16,433 bases of DNA, from contig DATEAK010000311.1 in the NCBI GenBank assembly GCA_035288405.1, positions 1-16,433 of the forward strand, read 5' to 3'. This DNA is from JACPSX01 sp035288405 [NCBI: bacterium]. Lineage in GTDB: Bacteria > JACPSX01. The translations under genes and the position numbers were made by a program. Shown here piece by piece: positions 7,089 through 13,514 of this stretch. The notes beneath the pieces are model-generated. The model was not told the origin of the DNA. It saw only the letters and a list, made by a program, of their open reading frames with translations, and did no database searches. The first letter of the stretch is position 1; every line of letters starts with the position of its first letter.

Positions 7089-7118
7089 ACCATAGCATAG
7101 AACTTCGGGAACTGACAA
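7089..7118 (-). promoter_or_regulatory. Candidate sigma70-type promoter for the nuo operon
   Basis: Reading the minus strand, TTGTCA (7118-7113; 5 of 6 to the -35 consensus) is followed after 18 bases by TATGGT (7094-7089; 4 of 6 to the -10 consensus). TGC directly precedes the -10, giving an extended -10 element. Transcription would begin near 7082 and leave a leader of about 50 bases before nuoA, containing a purine-rich AAAAAAGGAAC stretch. Location and spacing are right for the operon, but sigma factor preferences of this organism are unknown. Confidence 0.45.
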
Positions 7119-7193
7119 CCCCCTTTTCCCGCTGGAAGATTTACTTTTGCCTACTCTCACCTCTTCACTGAAGAATTACAATCTTCCCTCAAC

Positions 7194-7248
7194 TCCTCGG
7201 GGGAGCCACACCCAGGATGGGTACCCGGCTCCCGAACGGCTTGCGGCG
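7194..7248 (+). repeat. GC-rich stem-loop repeat copy upstream of nuoA
   Basis: The element contains a two-tier hairpin. An outer 7-bp arm GGGAGCC (7201-7207) pairs with GGCTCCC (7227-7233). Inside it ACCCA (7210-7214) pairs with TGGGT (7218-7222) over a three-base loop. The flanks are shared with the nuoK-nuoL copy on the opposite strand: TCCTCGGGGGAGCC and GGCTCCCGAA are identical. The downstream word ACGGCTTGCGGC (7236-7247) recurs with one change at 7514-7525. It lies between the end of the envelope operon and the nuo promoter, so it could also act as a barrier to read-through, but it lacks a T-run. Confidence 0.65.
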
Positions 7249-7303
7249 AGACTCTTCCCAGCTAAGTCGTGAGGAAATCGAGCGCAACCCGTTATATCGC
7301 CTG

Positions 7304-7404
7304 CGGGGGCTGCCCCCTCGGAGCGGAACTCTATGGCGGATGGATTGAGTGAGGTGATTTGGGAGACCGGGTGTGCCCCGTAGGGCGACTTAAAGTTTTG
7401 CAGG
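7304..7404 (+). repeat. Two tandem diverged stem-loop repeat units
   Basis: The first unit (7304-7363) begins with GGGGGCTGCCCCC (7305-7317), a near-perfect GC palindrome, and ends with GTGAGGTGATTTGGG (7349-7363). The second unit (7364-7404) follows at once, with AGACCGGGTGTGCCCC, a further TAGGGC and ...TTTTGCAGG. Both units match parts of the inverted copy at 7454-7510, which places the same blocks in the order hairpin, TTTTGCGCGG, GTGAGGCGATTTGGG. The region has no credible reading frame of its own. Confidence 0.5.
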
Positions 7405-7453
7405 CGCCGCCCCTTGAACACTCGAATCTTCTCGCACCGCAAAAATAGTTGAA

Positions 7454-7537
7454 CCCAAATCGCCTCACCGCGCAAAAGTTTACTGGAGCCCCGAGGGGCA
7501 CCCCGGTCTCTGCACGGCTGGCGGCAAAAGATTTTCC
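7454..7537 (-). repeat. Inverted copy of the stem-loop repeat units
   Basis: Read on the minus strand, 7510-7468 runs GAGACCGGGGTGCCCC, a TCGGGGC hairpin arm, then ...AAACTTTTGCGCGG, closely matching the plus-strand unit at 7364-7404. It continues into GTGAGGCGATTTGGG (7468-7454), a 15-mer with one mismatch to 7349-7363. The far end (7514-7537, plus strand ACGGCTGGCGGC then AAAAGATTTTCC) resembles the tail of the 7194 element. This copy therefore joins the two sub-families and shows that the intergenic region was built from one repeat type in both orientations. Confidence 0.5.
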
Positions 7538-7593
7538 ACTTGCTGTACAACGCTCAGAAAGCTGATGGGGGTGGGCAAGCTTTTCCCGGAGGA

Positions 7594-7617
7594 AGCAGTC
7601 AGCGGTCAGCTTTCAGC
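7594..7617 (-). repeat. Degenerate heptamer repeat, three units
   Basis: On the minus strand the sequence reads CTGAAAG-CTGACCG-CTGACTG-CT after a leading G, three CTGANNG heptamers in a row. The same heptamer type occurs at 9326-9347 and at two places upstream of bamA (16275-16292 and 16335-16356). It lies just downstream of the last gene of the envelope operon. Short CTGANNG-type heptamers are common in intergenic DNA of several bacterial groups, and their function is not known to me. Confidence 0.6.
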
Positions 7618-7643
7618 AAGAAGAGATGAAAAATTTTAGGGGA

Positions 7644-7934
7644 TTAAGGGGAGAAGTCCTCGCTGGCCAACTTCTCGTTCAGAAGACGGTTCAAACGAGA
7701 ACGGTAAACGAGATCGAAGGTTTCCTCTTTATCCGGAAAAAGGAAGAGGGCTTCGCGCTTGGCAAGAGCCGCGAGCGCGACGGCTTCCTCATAGGAAATA
7801 GAAGTCTGCAAGATCAAACTTCCGGTCAAATCCATCATGCGCTGCAAACGCCGAATTTTGCGATCCTCTTCCCGGATTGCCTCTTCCTCGAGGATTCCTG
7901 ACTTTTCCGGGGCCTGGGCAGGCTTAGGCTCCAT
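7644..7934 (-). CDS. Small uncharacterised helical protein, last gene of the envelope operon
   Basis: I do not recognise this 96-residue protein. It starts at the ATG at 7934 with GGGAG nine bases upstream, 13 nt after the stop of the TolC-type gene, so it is probably co-transcribed with it. It has no signal peptide, membrane segment or cysteine and should be cytoplasmic. The N-terminus (MEPKPAQAPEK) looks disordered. Residues about 14-35 are a strongly charged helix (LEEEAIREEDRKIRRLQRMM). The rest is predicted helical, with alternating hydrophobic and charged residues (SYEEAVALAALAKREALFLF, then FDLVYRSRLNRLLNEKL). Codon and residue use look like a real gene. It could be an adaptor or regulator of the transporter, but nothing here proves that. 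Confidence 0.75.
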   Translation of the reverse strand: MEPKPAQAPEKSGILEEEAIREEDRKIRRLQRMMDLTGSLILQTSISYEEAVALAALAKREALFLFPDKEETFDLVYRSRLNRLLNEKLASEDFSP

Positions 7935-7947
7935 AAATAATCGCTCC

Positions 7948-9297
7948 CTAGGGCACCTGAGTTATCCCTGCTGCTTTCTCGAGGCTGGCCTGAGCCGTCT
8001 TGTAATTATATAAGGCCTGCACATTGGAGGTCCGGGCATTGGTCAGGGAAACTTGAGCGTTACTCTCGTCCAAAAGAGTTCCCACGCCGGCCTGGTAGCG
8101 GCCTTGGGCCAGCTCCAGGTTTTCCTGAGCCTGACGCACGATAAGCTCAGTCACGCGCACCTGCTCCTGGGCCTGCTGCAGGTTGAGAAACGCCTGCTGC
8201 ACTTCAAGCCGGACGGTCAGGCGCTGATTGTCTTCTTGAGCCCTGAAGTTCTCCACATTGGCCCGAGCCTCGGCGACTTGCTGCTTGGTTAGGAATCCGC
8301 TAAAGATGTTAAAGCTTAGAACCGCCCCAACGTTCCACGACCGGGACAGCGGAAACTGCTTTCCGCTGGTCCCGTATCCGGCGTTTCCCGAAAGCGTGGG
8401 CAAGAAATTCGCTTGGGAAAGCCTGAGAGAAGCCTCCGCCGATTGCCGCTTCGCCTGCAGGGATTTTAGCTCCGGCCGGTTCGTTTCCGCCTGGAGGAGC
8501 ATGTCCGGAAGCTTGTAAGAAACCGGGGAGAAATCCAGGTTGTCGATAAGGTCATAGGAAGAGTCGTTGGAAATTCCCAGGGCGTTGTTCAGCGTGACCC
8601 GGGCAAGCGCCAGGTTGTTGCGGGCCTGGATCAAGTTAAGCTGGCCATTCGATAAGTTGACCTGCGCCGATGTCACGTCAAAACGGGTGCGTATTCCCAC
8701 TTCATAATAGCCGTTTGCCTGATCAAGGCTCTTCTGGAACTGGGCCACGGTCTGCTCATTGACAACGACCAGCCGCTTGGCGGCCAGGAGCTGGTTGTAA
8801 GCCTGCTTCACGTTGAAAATGAGCTGATTCCGAACGGAGTTCAGGTCCTCCTGGGAAGAGTGCAGGTTTTCTTTAGCCGCATTTGTGCTTTGGGCAGTTC
8901 GGCCAAAGTCTTCCAGTGTCTGGGTCATGGTGAGATTCATCCCGTAACTGTTTGAAGAACCCGCTGTGGTCGTTCCCACTGAACGATTGTCAAAAGGTAA
9001 TTCAACCCCAGACCGCGTGTACTGGCCGGACAGCCCCAGCTGCGGGAAAAATCCCGACTGAGCCTCTCCTACCCGGGCCTGGCTGGCTTGTACTGTAAAC
9101 TGTGAGGCTCGCAAGCTCGGGTGCTGCTGCAGTGCAATTTGCACGGCCTGCTCTACGGACAAGACCTTGGGTATAGCCGGAGCTTGCGTTTCCTGGGCGT
9201 AACTTGGACAAACGGCCAGGAAAAGCAGGAAGAGAATACCTATGATCCACCCCGCCCCCACAGCGAACTTCCATTTGCTTTTCGGCAAACCGTTCAT
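7948..9297 (-). CDS. tolC: TolC-family outer-membrane efflux channel
   Basis: The product is the outer-membrane and periplasmic tunnel of a tripartite exporter. The 449-residue protein starts at the ATG at 9297 with AAGGAGAGGAG directly upstream. It has a signal peptide (hydrophobic run GWIIGILFLLFLAV, cleavage likely after SYA near residue 34). The cysteine in LAVCPSYA is not in a proper lipobox, so it is probably not a lipoprotein. Two outer-membrane efflux protein repeats are visible. The first begins LSVEQAVQIALQQHPSLRAS; the second begins near LLQAETNRPELKSLQAKRQS. Each has long Ala/Gln-rich helices and beta strands such as GFFPQLGLSGQYTRSG and FLPTLSGNAGYG. Length is typical of TolC. 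It follows the MacB-type permease by 100 nt, with a TACAAT at 9316-9311 that might serve as an internal -10. Confidence 0.93.
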   Translation of the reverse strand: MNGLPKSKWKFAVGAGWIIGILFLLFLAVCPSYAQETQAPAIPKVLSVEQAVQIALQQHPSLRASQFTVQASQARVGEAQSGFFPQLGLSGQYTRSGVELPFDNRSVGTTTAGSSNSYGMNLTMTQTLEDFGRTAQSTNAAKENLHSSQEDLNSVRNQLIFNVKQAYNQLLAAKRLVVVNEQTVAQFQKSLDQANGYYEVGIRTRFDVTSAQVNLSNGQLNLIQARNNLALARVTLNNALGISNDSSYDLIDNLDFSPVSYKLPDMLLQAETNRPELKSLQAKRQSAEASLRLSQANFLPTLSGNAGYGTSGKQFPLSRSWNVGAVLSFNIFSGFLTKQQVAEARANVENFRAQEDNQRLTVRLEVQQAFLNLQQAQEQVRVTELIVRQAQENLELAQGRYQAGVGTLLDESNAQVSLTNARTSNVQALYNYKTAQASLEKAAGITQVP

Positions 9298-9325
9298 CTC
9301 CTCTCCTTATATTGTAATGAATAAG

Positions 9326-9347
9326 CGATCAGTCCTCAGCAGTCAGC
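9326..9347 (-). repeat. Degenerate heptamer repeat upstream of tolC
   Basis: The minus strand reads GCTGACT-GCTGAGG-ACTGATC-GC, three heptamers of the same type as at 7594-7617. It lies in the 100-nt gap between the permease stop (9398) and the tolC start (9297), the only long gap inside the envelope operon. Beside it, around 9373-9388, GCGGC and GCCGC form a short GC-rich inverted repeat that shares CGGCTGGCGGC with the repeat region at 7515-7525. Confidence 0.55.
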
Positions 9348-9397
9348 AATCCGATCGAAGACTTCCCGGCTGGCGGCCGAGCGCCGCACGATTTCCA

Positions 9398-10627
9398 TTA
9401 CTCATAGCGCAGGGCATCGATGGGATTCAAGCCGGCAGCCTTCCGAGCCGGATAAAAGCCAAAAAAAATTCCCACGGCGCCCGAGAAACCAAAAGACATG
9501 AGAAGAGACCAGAGAGTAATAAAAACCGGCCATTTGGCCCACAGTGAGATCCCCTCGGCCACCCCCACGCCGAGAAGGATTCCGACGAACCCGCCGGTCG
9601 TGCTTAGCACGATGGCTTCCACGAGAAACTGTTTCAAAATATCGCGGCGCCGGGCGCCAACAGCCATGCGGACTCCGATCTCCCGGGTTCTCTCGGTCAC
9701 CGACACCAGTAAGATGTTCATGATGCCGATGCCGCCCACGAGGAGGGAAACGGAGGCAATGCTCCCCAGCAGGAGCGTCATCACCGAGGCGGTGGCCTGA
9801 GCCGTGGCTCCGATATCCTCCAGGGATCGAACGGTAAAATCGTCCTCGTCAGACTGGATCCGATGGCGGCGGCGCAATACCTCCGTGATTTGCTTCTGGG
9901 CCTCGGTCACCTGCAAAGGCCCCACGGCAGACACCACCATGCTGTTCACCGTTCCCAGGAAGCGACTCCCCAAAACACGCCTCTCTGCCGTGCTGAAAGG
10001 GATCAACACCGTATCATCCTGGTCCTGGTGACCGAATGCAGACTGTCCTTTCGGTGAAAGCACGCCGAGGACCCGGAAGGGAACGTTCTTGATGCGCACG
10101 ATCTGACCGATCGGATCCTCCCCCGGAGCGAAAAGATTCTTGACCACCGACTGACCCAGTACAACCACAGCGGTTCCGCCTTCCATGTCCTGCTGAGTGA
10201 AAAATTCCCCCGAGACGAGAGGCCAGTCGCGGATATCTTGATATTCCGGGGAGACACCCTGGACACTGCTAATCCAGTTCTGATCCCGGTAAACCACCTG
10301 GGCCGCACCCCGCCTGATGGGAGAAACGAGTGCCACCGCAGGGCACTCCTGGCGGATGGCTTCCACATCCCCCAGGTTCAGTGTGGAGGAAGCTCCGGCC
10401 CCCATTCGAACTCCGCCGCTTGTAACGCTGCCGGGAAAGATGACCAGCATGTTGGACCCAATCGCCGCGATACTCCGCTGAATGGAGTCTTTGGCCCCTT
10501 GCCCCACTGCCAGCATGGCAATGACCGAGCCGACTCCGATGATCACCCCCAGCATGGTGAGGGCTGTGCGCAAGCGATTTTTCCCAAGGGCTTTATAGGC
10601 CACTCGGCAGATGGCCAGCAAATTCAT
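9398..10627 (-). CDS. macB: MacB-type ABC transporter permease (FtsX/MacB_PCD family)
   Basis: This is the membrane subunit of a MacB-type exporter. Such proteins act as mechanotransmitters, moving substrates from the periplasm through an adaptor and TolC rather than across the inner membrane. The 409-residue protein has one N-terminal membrane helix (about 20-42, TMLGVIIGVGSVIAMLAVG), a large periplasmic domain (about 45-280), and three C-terminal helices (about 285-308, 335-357 and 370-392). Family motifs are NRLRTALTMLGVIIGVGSV near the start, then GGIGIMNILLVSVTERTREI, IGVRMAVGARRRDI, and GFYPARKAAGLNPIDALRYE at the C-terminus. The start overlaps the ATPase stop by 4 nt (ATGA). E. coli MacB fuses ATPase and permease; here they are separate genes. 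A LolC/E-type role is less likely because of the TolC and adaptor neighbours. Confidence 0.92.
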   Translation of the reverse strand: MNLLAICRVAYKALGKNRLRTALTMLGVIIGVGSVIAMLAVGQGAKDSIQRSIAAIGSNMLVIFPGSVTSGGVRMGAGASSTLNLGDVEAIRQECPAVALVSPIRRGAAQVVYRDQNWISSVQGVSPEYQDIRDWPLVSGEFFTQQDMEGGTAVVVLGQSVVKNLFAPGEDPIGQIVRIKNVPFRVLGVLSPKGQSAFGHQDQDDTVLIPFSTAERRVLGSRFLGTVNSMVVSAVGPLQVTEAQKQITEVLRRRHRIQSDEDDFTVRSLEDIGATAQATASVMTLLLGSIASVSLLVGGIGIMNILLVSVTERTREIGVRMAVGARRRDILKQFLVEAIVLSTTGGFVGILLGVGVAEGISLWAKWPVFITLWSLLMSFGFSGAVGIFFGFYPARKAAGLNPIDALRYE

Positions 10628-11346
10628 GCCCTCTCCTCACGCCCCAATTCGAGCGCTGCTTCCTTGCGGGCAGTGTCCTCGGCAATCAGGCCGTCCCGGA
10701 AACGGATCCGGCGCCGGGCCTGAACCGCGACGTCCGAATCATGGGTAACCATAATAATCGTAACGCCTTCTTCCTCGTTAAGGGTATGAAAAAGTGCGAT
10801 GATCTCCCGTCCCGTTTGGCTGTCCAGGTTTCCCGTCGGTTCGTCGGCGAGTAACAGGGCCGGATGATTCACCAGGGCCCGGGCAATGGCGACCCGCTGT
10901 TGTTGTCCCCCCGAGAGTTGGTTTGGAAAATGCTCTTCGCGATTCTGGAGTCCTACGCGCTCAAGCAACCGCAGCGCGATTTCCCGGCGCTTTTTTGCCG
11001 GAGTATCCGAATAGAGCAGCGGCAGTTCCACATTCTCCCGTGCCGAGGTACGGGACATAAGAAAAAAGTTCTGAAACACAAATCCGATCTTCTGGTTGCG
11101 CAGTCGGGCCCGCTCGTCGGATCCCATTTGAGTCACCCGCTCTCCGTCCAGCCGGTAATCCCCCCGGTCGGGTAAATCGAGGCACCCCAGAATGTGCATC
11201 AAGGTCGATTTTCCCGAGCCCGAGGGCCCCGTGACCGCCACAAATTCCCCCTTCTCTATCGCCAGGCTGGCGCCGCACAAAGCTTCGACCCGAACTTCTC
11301 CCAAAAGGTAGGTCTTCCAAATCTCCGTGACTTCGATCAGCGCCAC
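10624..11346 (-). CDS. MacB/LolD-type ABC transporter ATP-binding protein
   Basis: This is the cytoplasmic ATPase that drives the neighbouring permease. I place the start at a GTG (11346) that overlaps the adaptor stop by one base (TAGTG), with GGAGG five bases upstream, giving 240 residues. The open frame runs on to 11532 but would overlap the adaptor gene by almost 190 nt. All nucleotide-binding motifs are intact: Walker [10 protein letters not shown] at 40-48, Q-loop Gln92 in [17 protein letters not shown], signature LSGGQQQR at 144-151, Walker [10 protein letters not shown] around 164-172, D-loop NLDSQTG, and H-loop His202 in MVTHDSD. The pattern [20 protein letters not shown] is typical of the LolD/MacB/FtsE-like group. 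A charged 20-residue tail follows the core domain. Confidence 0.93.
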   Translation of the reverse strand: MALIEVTEIWKTYLLGEVRVEALCGASLAIEKGEFVAVTGPSGSGKSTLMHILGCLDLPDRGDYRLDGERVTQMGSDERARLRNQKIGFVFQNFFLMSRTSARENVELPLLYSDTPAKKRREIALRLLERVGLQNREEHFPNQLSGGQQQRVAIARALVNHPALLLADEPTGNLDSQTGREIIALFHTLNEEEGVTIIMVTHDSDVAVQARRRIRFRDGLIAEDTARKEAALELGREERA

Positions 11347-12749
11347 TAGAACCTCCGGAACCCGGGAGGAGCCGCGGGAGATCCTCCGTTGCCGGCCGTA
11401 AGGGAACGCAGCCCTATAATCACCTGATCCCCTTCCTTGAGGCTGCCGGAAACAATCTCCGTAAAGCGCCCGTCGCTGATCCCCGTCTGCACAGGAACCG
11501 GTTGCAAACTTCTCCCCGACCCCGGCATCCACACCTGCAACTGGATTCTCTCTGCGGGCTGCCGTTTTTGTCCTCCCTGACCTTTCCTTGGTGCTGGAGA
11601 CTTCTCCCCCGCTGCTACCGGAGTGGGAGGCCGAAACCGCGTAGCCTGGACAGGTATTCTTAAAACGTTGTCTTTGCGCGCTGTGATAATGGACACCTGA
11701 GCCGTCATCCCGGGCATAAGTCTTTTTCCCGGGTTTTCTACGGCCACCACCGCATTGTAAGTTACCACGTTTTGTACCGTGGTGGGGTTCAACCGGACTT
11801 GAGAAACGCGACCTCGAAAGGTCTGCGCGGGAAAAGCGTCCACGGTGAATTGAACTTCTTGGCCTTCTTCAATTCTACCCACGTCCGCTTCCGGCATGCT
11901 GGTATCGATCTGCAGCCGGCTGAGATCCAAGGCAATCGTAAAAAGGGTCGGAGCTTGAAGACTTGCGGCCACCGTCTGCCCCACGTCCACGTTTCTTGCC
12001 ACCACAATGCCGTCGATAGGGGAATAGATGGTGGCTTTCTCCAAAGTAATCTGGGTCTGACGTAGGGCCGCAGCAGACTGAGCCACTTGCGCTTCGTTTG
12101 TTTTGATCTGGGCCTGCGCCGACTGAACCTTCGCTTTAGCCGCCTCCAGGTCTGCCTCTGCTTGCTTGACCTGCGCTTCTGCCGCTTTCGTCTGGGCCAC
12201 AGCCAGATCGTACGATGTATTGGCCACCTCTACGTCTCTCTGGGCGATGAGGTTGCGCTGCCAGAGGGCGGTCTGTCTGTTCTGATTATCCTTGGCGTCT
12301 TTCTCGCTGACCTTGGCCTTCTCCGCGTTGGCCTGCACACTGGCCAGGTTGGCCCGGGCGCTAAGGAGAGCGGCCTGGAAGTTTTCCAGAGAAGCCTTAG
12401 CATTGTCCACTTGGGCTCGGGCCGTTTGCAGATTGGCTGCAGCTTGAGCCACTTGAGATTCAAATGTGTCCGAATCCAGTTGAGCCAGGACCTGCCCGCG
12501 GCGCACCGGCGAGTTGAAATCGGCGTACAGTTTTTTGATCGTACCGGAAACCTGGCTGCCCACCAAAACCGTTGTAATTGGATTGACAGTACCGGTGGCT
12601 GTCACTCTCTCGACAACATTTCCCCGCTCCACCTTCGCCATAGTATATTGCGGATCGCTGGCACCTTTCCCCCTCCACCACAGAACTCCGGCCGCTACGG
12701 CCACAATCCCGGCGGCTGTCGCCAGCACTCGCCACCTGGTATTCATCAT
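11346..12749 (-). CDS. macA: MacA/HlyD-type periplasmic adaptor of the ABC exporter
   Basis: The adaptor bridges the MacB-type permease and the TolC channel across the periplasm. The 467-residue protein has a single N-terminal anchor helix (residues about 8-24), then a beta-barrel and lipoyl half ending VGSQVSGTIKKLY. A long Ala/Gln-rich alpha-helical hairpin spans about 95-237. The second lipoyl half is IYSPIDGIVVARNVDVGQTV at 241-260, followed by barrel strands and a membrane-proximal domain (about 360-450). The start overlaps the upstream stop (ATGA), with AAAGGAGG in front; the second of two adjacent ATGs (12746) has better spacing. An unusual basic, Pro-rich insert occupies about 372-400 (RFRPPTPVAAGEK...QKRQPAE). 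The C-terminus (GNGGSPAAPPGFRRF) is also low complexity. Confidence 0.92.
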   Translation of the reverse strand: MMNTRWRVLATAAGIVAVAAGVLWWRGKGASDPQYTMAKVERGNVVERVTATGTVNPITTVLVGSQVSGTIKKLYADFNSPVRRGQVLAQLDSDTFESQVAQAAANLQTARAQVDNAKASLENFQAALLSARANLASVQANAEKAKVSEKDAKDNQNRQTALWQRNLIAQRDVEVANTSYDLAVAQTKAAEAQVKQAEADLEAAKAKVQSAQAQIKTNEAQVAQSAAALRQTQITLEKATIYSPIDGIVVARNVDVGQTVAASLQAPTLFTIALDLSRLQIDTSMPEADVGRIEEGQEVQFTVDAFPAQTFRGRVSQVRLNPTTVQNVVTYNAVVAVENPGKRLMPGMTAQVSIITARKDNVLRIPVQATRFRPPTPVAAGEKSPAPRKGQGGQKRQPAERIQLQVWMPGSGRSLQPVPVQTGISDGRFTEIVSGSLKEGDQVIIGLRSLTAGNGGSPAAPPGFRRF

Positions 12750-13501
12750 TCCTCCTTTGGTCCCCCCTCCTTACTTGGGCCATCGGGGCCGGGAAAAAGT
12801 TCCCCCGAAGACGCCTTGTCCCCTTCCACCAGATCGAGATCCTCCGAGGGAATGAGAATGCGAGCCTGGCCTCGAAGTTCCCGGGTCCATTCCTGAAGGC
12901 GGGCGTTAAACTTGCGGGCGGCAAGAAGTTGCTCCATTTGGCCTTTGAGTTCCTCCAGTGGTCTTTCCCCCAACTCTCCACGGTGTTCCTTGTAATATTC
13001 TTCAATTTCCGTTTCCGTAACCCGAATAAACAGGCGCAAGCGCAGGTCCATATACTTTAAAGCCAGAAGCTGACGGCGCACCAACTTGCGAATCACATTT
13101 TCGCTTACTCCAAGGGTATCGAGTCGTTGCTCCCAGCTCGAGGCACCTCCCAGCAGCGCCATTCGACGGCGGACTTCGGAATCGACCTCGGCCGGCGTAA
13201 TCTCAACGATTTGCCGTCTTGTTGCCTCCTGCACAATAAGAACCTGATCGATCAATTGGGCTAAGGATTCGCCGGGCTCCACGCTCTTCACTCCAGCAGG
13301 CCCTGCAGCTAGTCTTTGCACCGCCATGAAATCTTCCAGATCTTTCGTGGTCAAAACCGTATCATTCACCACGGCGGCAATTCTCATCACCGCGGCAGCT
13401 TGCGCGGAATTTGCCGGAGACAGAAAAATCCACAGGAGTCCCGCAGCAAACAGCATTCCTCCCCGCAACTTCTGCTGTGACCGCCGGCTCCCGAATTTCA
13501 C
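12746..13501 (-). CDS. SurA-N-like periplasmic chaperone lacking a PPIase domain
   Basis: This is a secreted helical protein resembling the N-terminal chaperone domain of SurA and related peptidyl-prolyl isomerases. From a GTG at 13501 it has 251 residues. A basic n-region and hydrophobic core (MLFAAGLLWIFLSPANSAQA) make a signal peptide, with cleavage near residue 35. The SurA-N signature follows: MRIAAVVNDTVLTTKDLEDF, then LIDQVLIVQEATRRQIVEIT (compare LID..L..q.A...gi.it), and VSENVIRKLVRRQLLALKYM, with VTETEIEEYYKEH. Where a parvulin-type PPIase domain would begin, the chain instead ends in a helix (ARKFNARLQEWTRELRGQA), the strand-like RILI, and an acidic Gly/Pro-rich tail. The gene starts 13 nt after bamA and overlaps macA by 4 nt. 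A longer frame to 13570 would overlap bamA; an ATG at 13456 is another start. Confidence 0.82.
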   Translation of the reverse strand: MKFGSRRSQQKLRGGMLFAAGLLWIFLSPANSAQAAAVMRIAAVVNDTVLTTKDLEDFMAVQRLAAGPAGVKSVEPGESLAQLIDQVLIVQEATRRQIVEITPAEVDSEVRRRMALLGGASSWEQRLDTLGVSENVIRKLVRRQLLALKYMDLRLRLFIRVTETEIEEYYKEHRGELGERPLEELKGQMEQLLAARKFNARLQEWTRELRGQARILIPSEDLDLVEGDKASSGELFPGPDGPSKEGGPKEE

Positions 13502-13514
13502 CAAAGTCCCTTTT

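Noticed and set aside
7304-7537. CRISPR array
   Set aside because: The repeats are diverged, in both orientations and without regular spacers, and no cas gene is present.
7176-7550. 124-residue open frame on the minus strand between the two operons
   Set aside because: It spans nearly the whole repeat mosaic, and its translation includes the stem-loops and heptad-like words. It has no domain-like pattern and no convincing ribosome-binding site. It is best read as repeat DNA that happens to be open.
7041-7643. tRNA, small RNA or riboswitch in the long intergenic region
   Set aside because: I saw no cloverleaf, no known riboswitch core and no hairpin with a T-run. The structured parts are explained by repeated stem-loops; an unknown small RNA cannot be ruled out.
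9398-11346. Reading the ABC pair as a LolCDE lipoprotein exporter
   Set aside because: The motifs fit both groups, but an adaptor with a long helical hairpin upstream and a TolC-type channel downstream fit a MacAB-type tripartite pump.
11347-11532. N-terminal extension of the ATPase gene up to 11532
   Set aside because: It would overlap the adaptor gene by almost 190 nt. The GTG at 11346 has a good ribosome-binding site and the usual ABC N-terminus.
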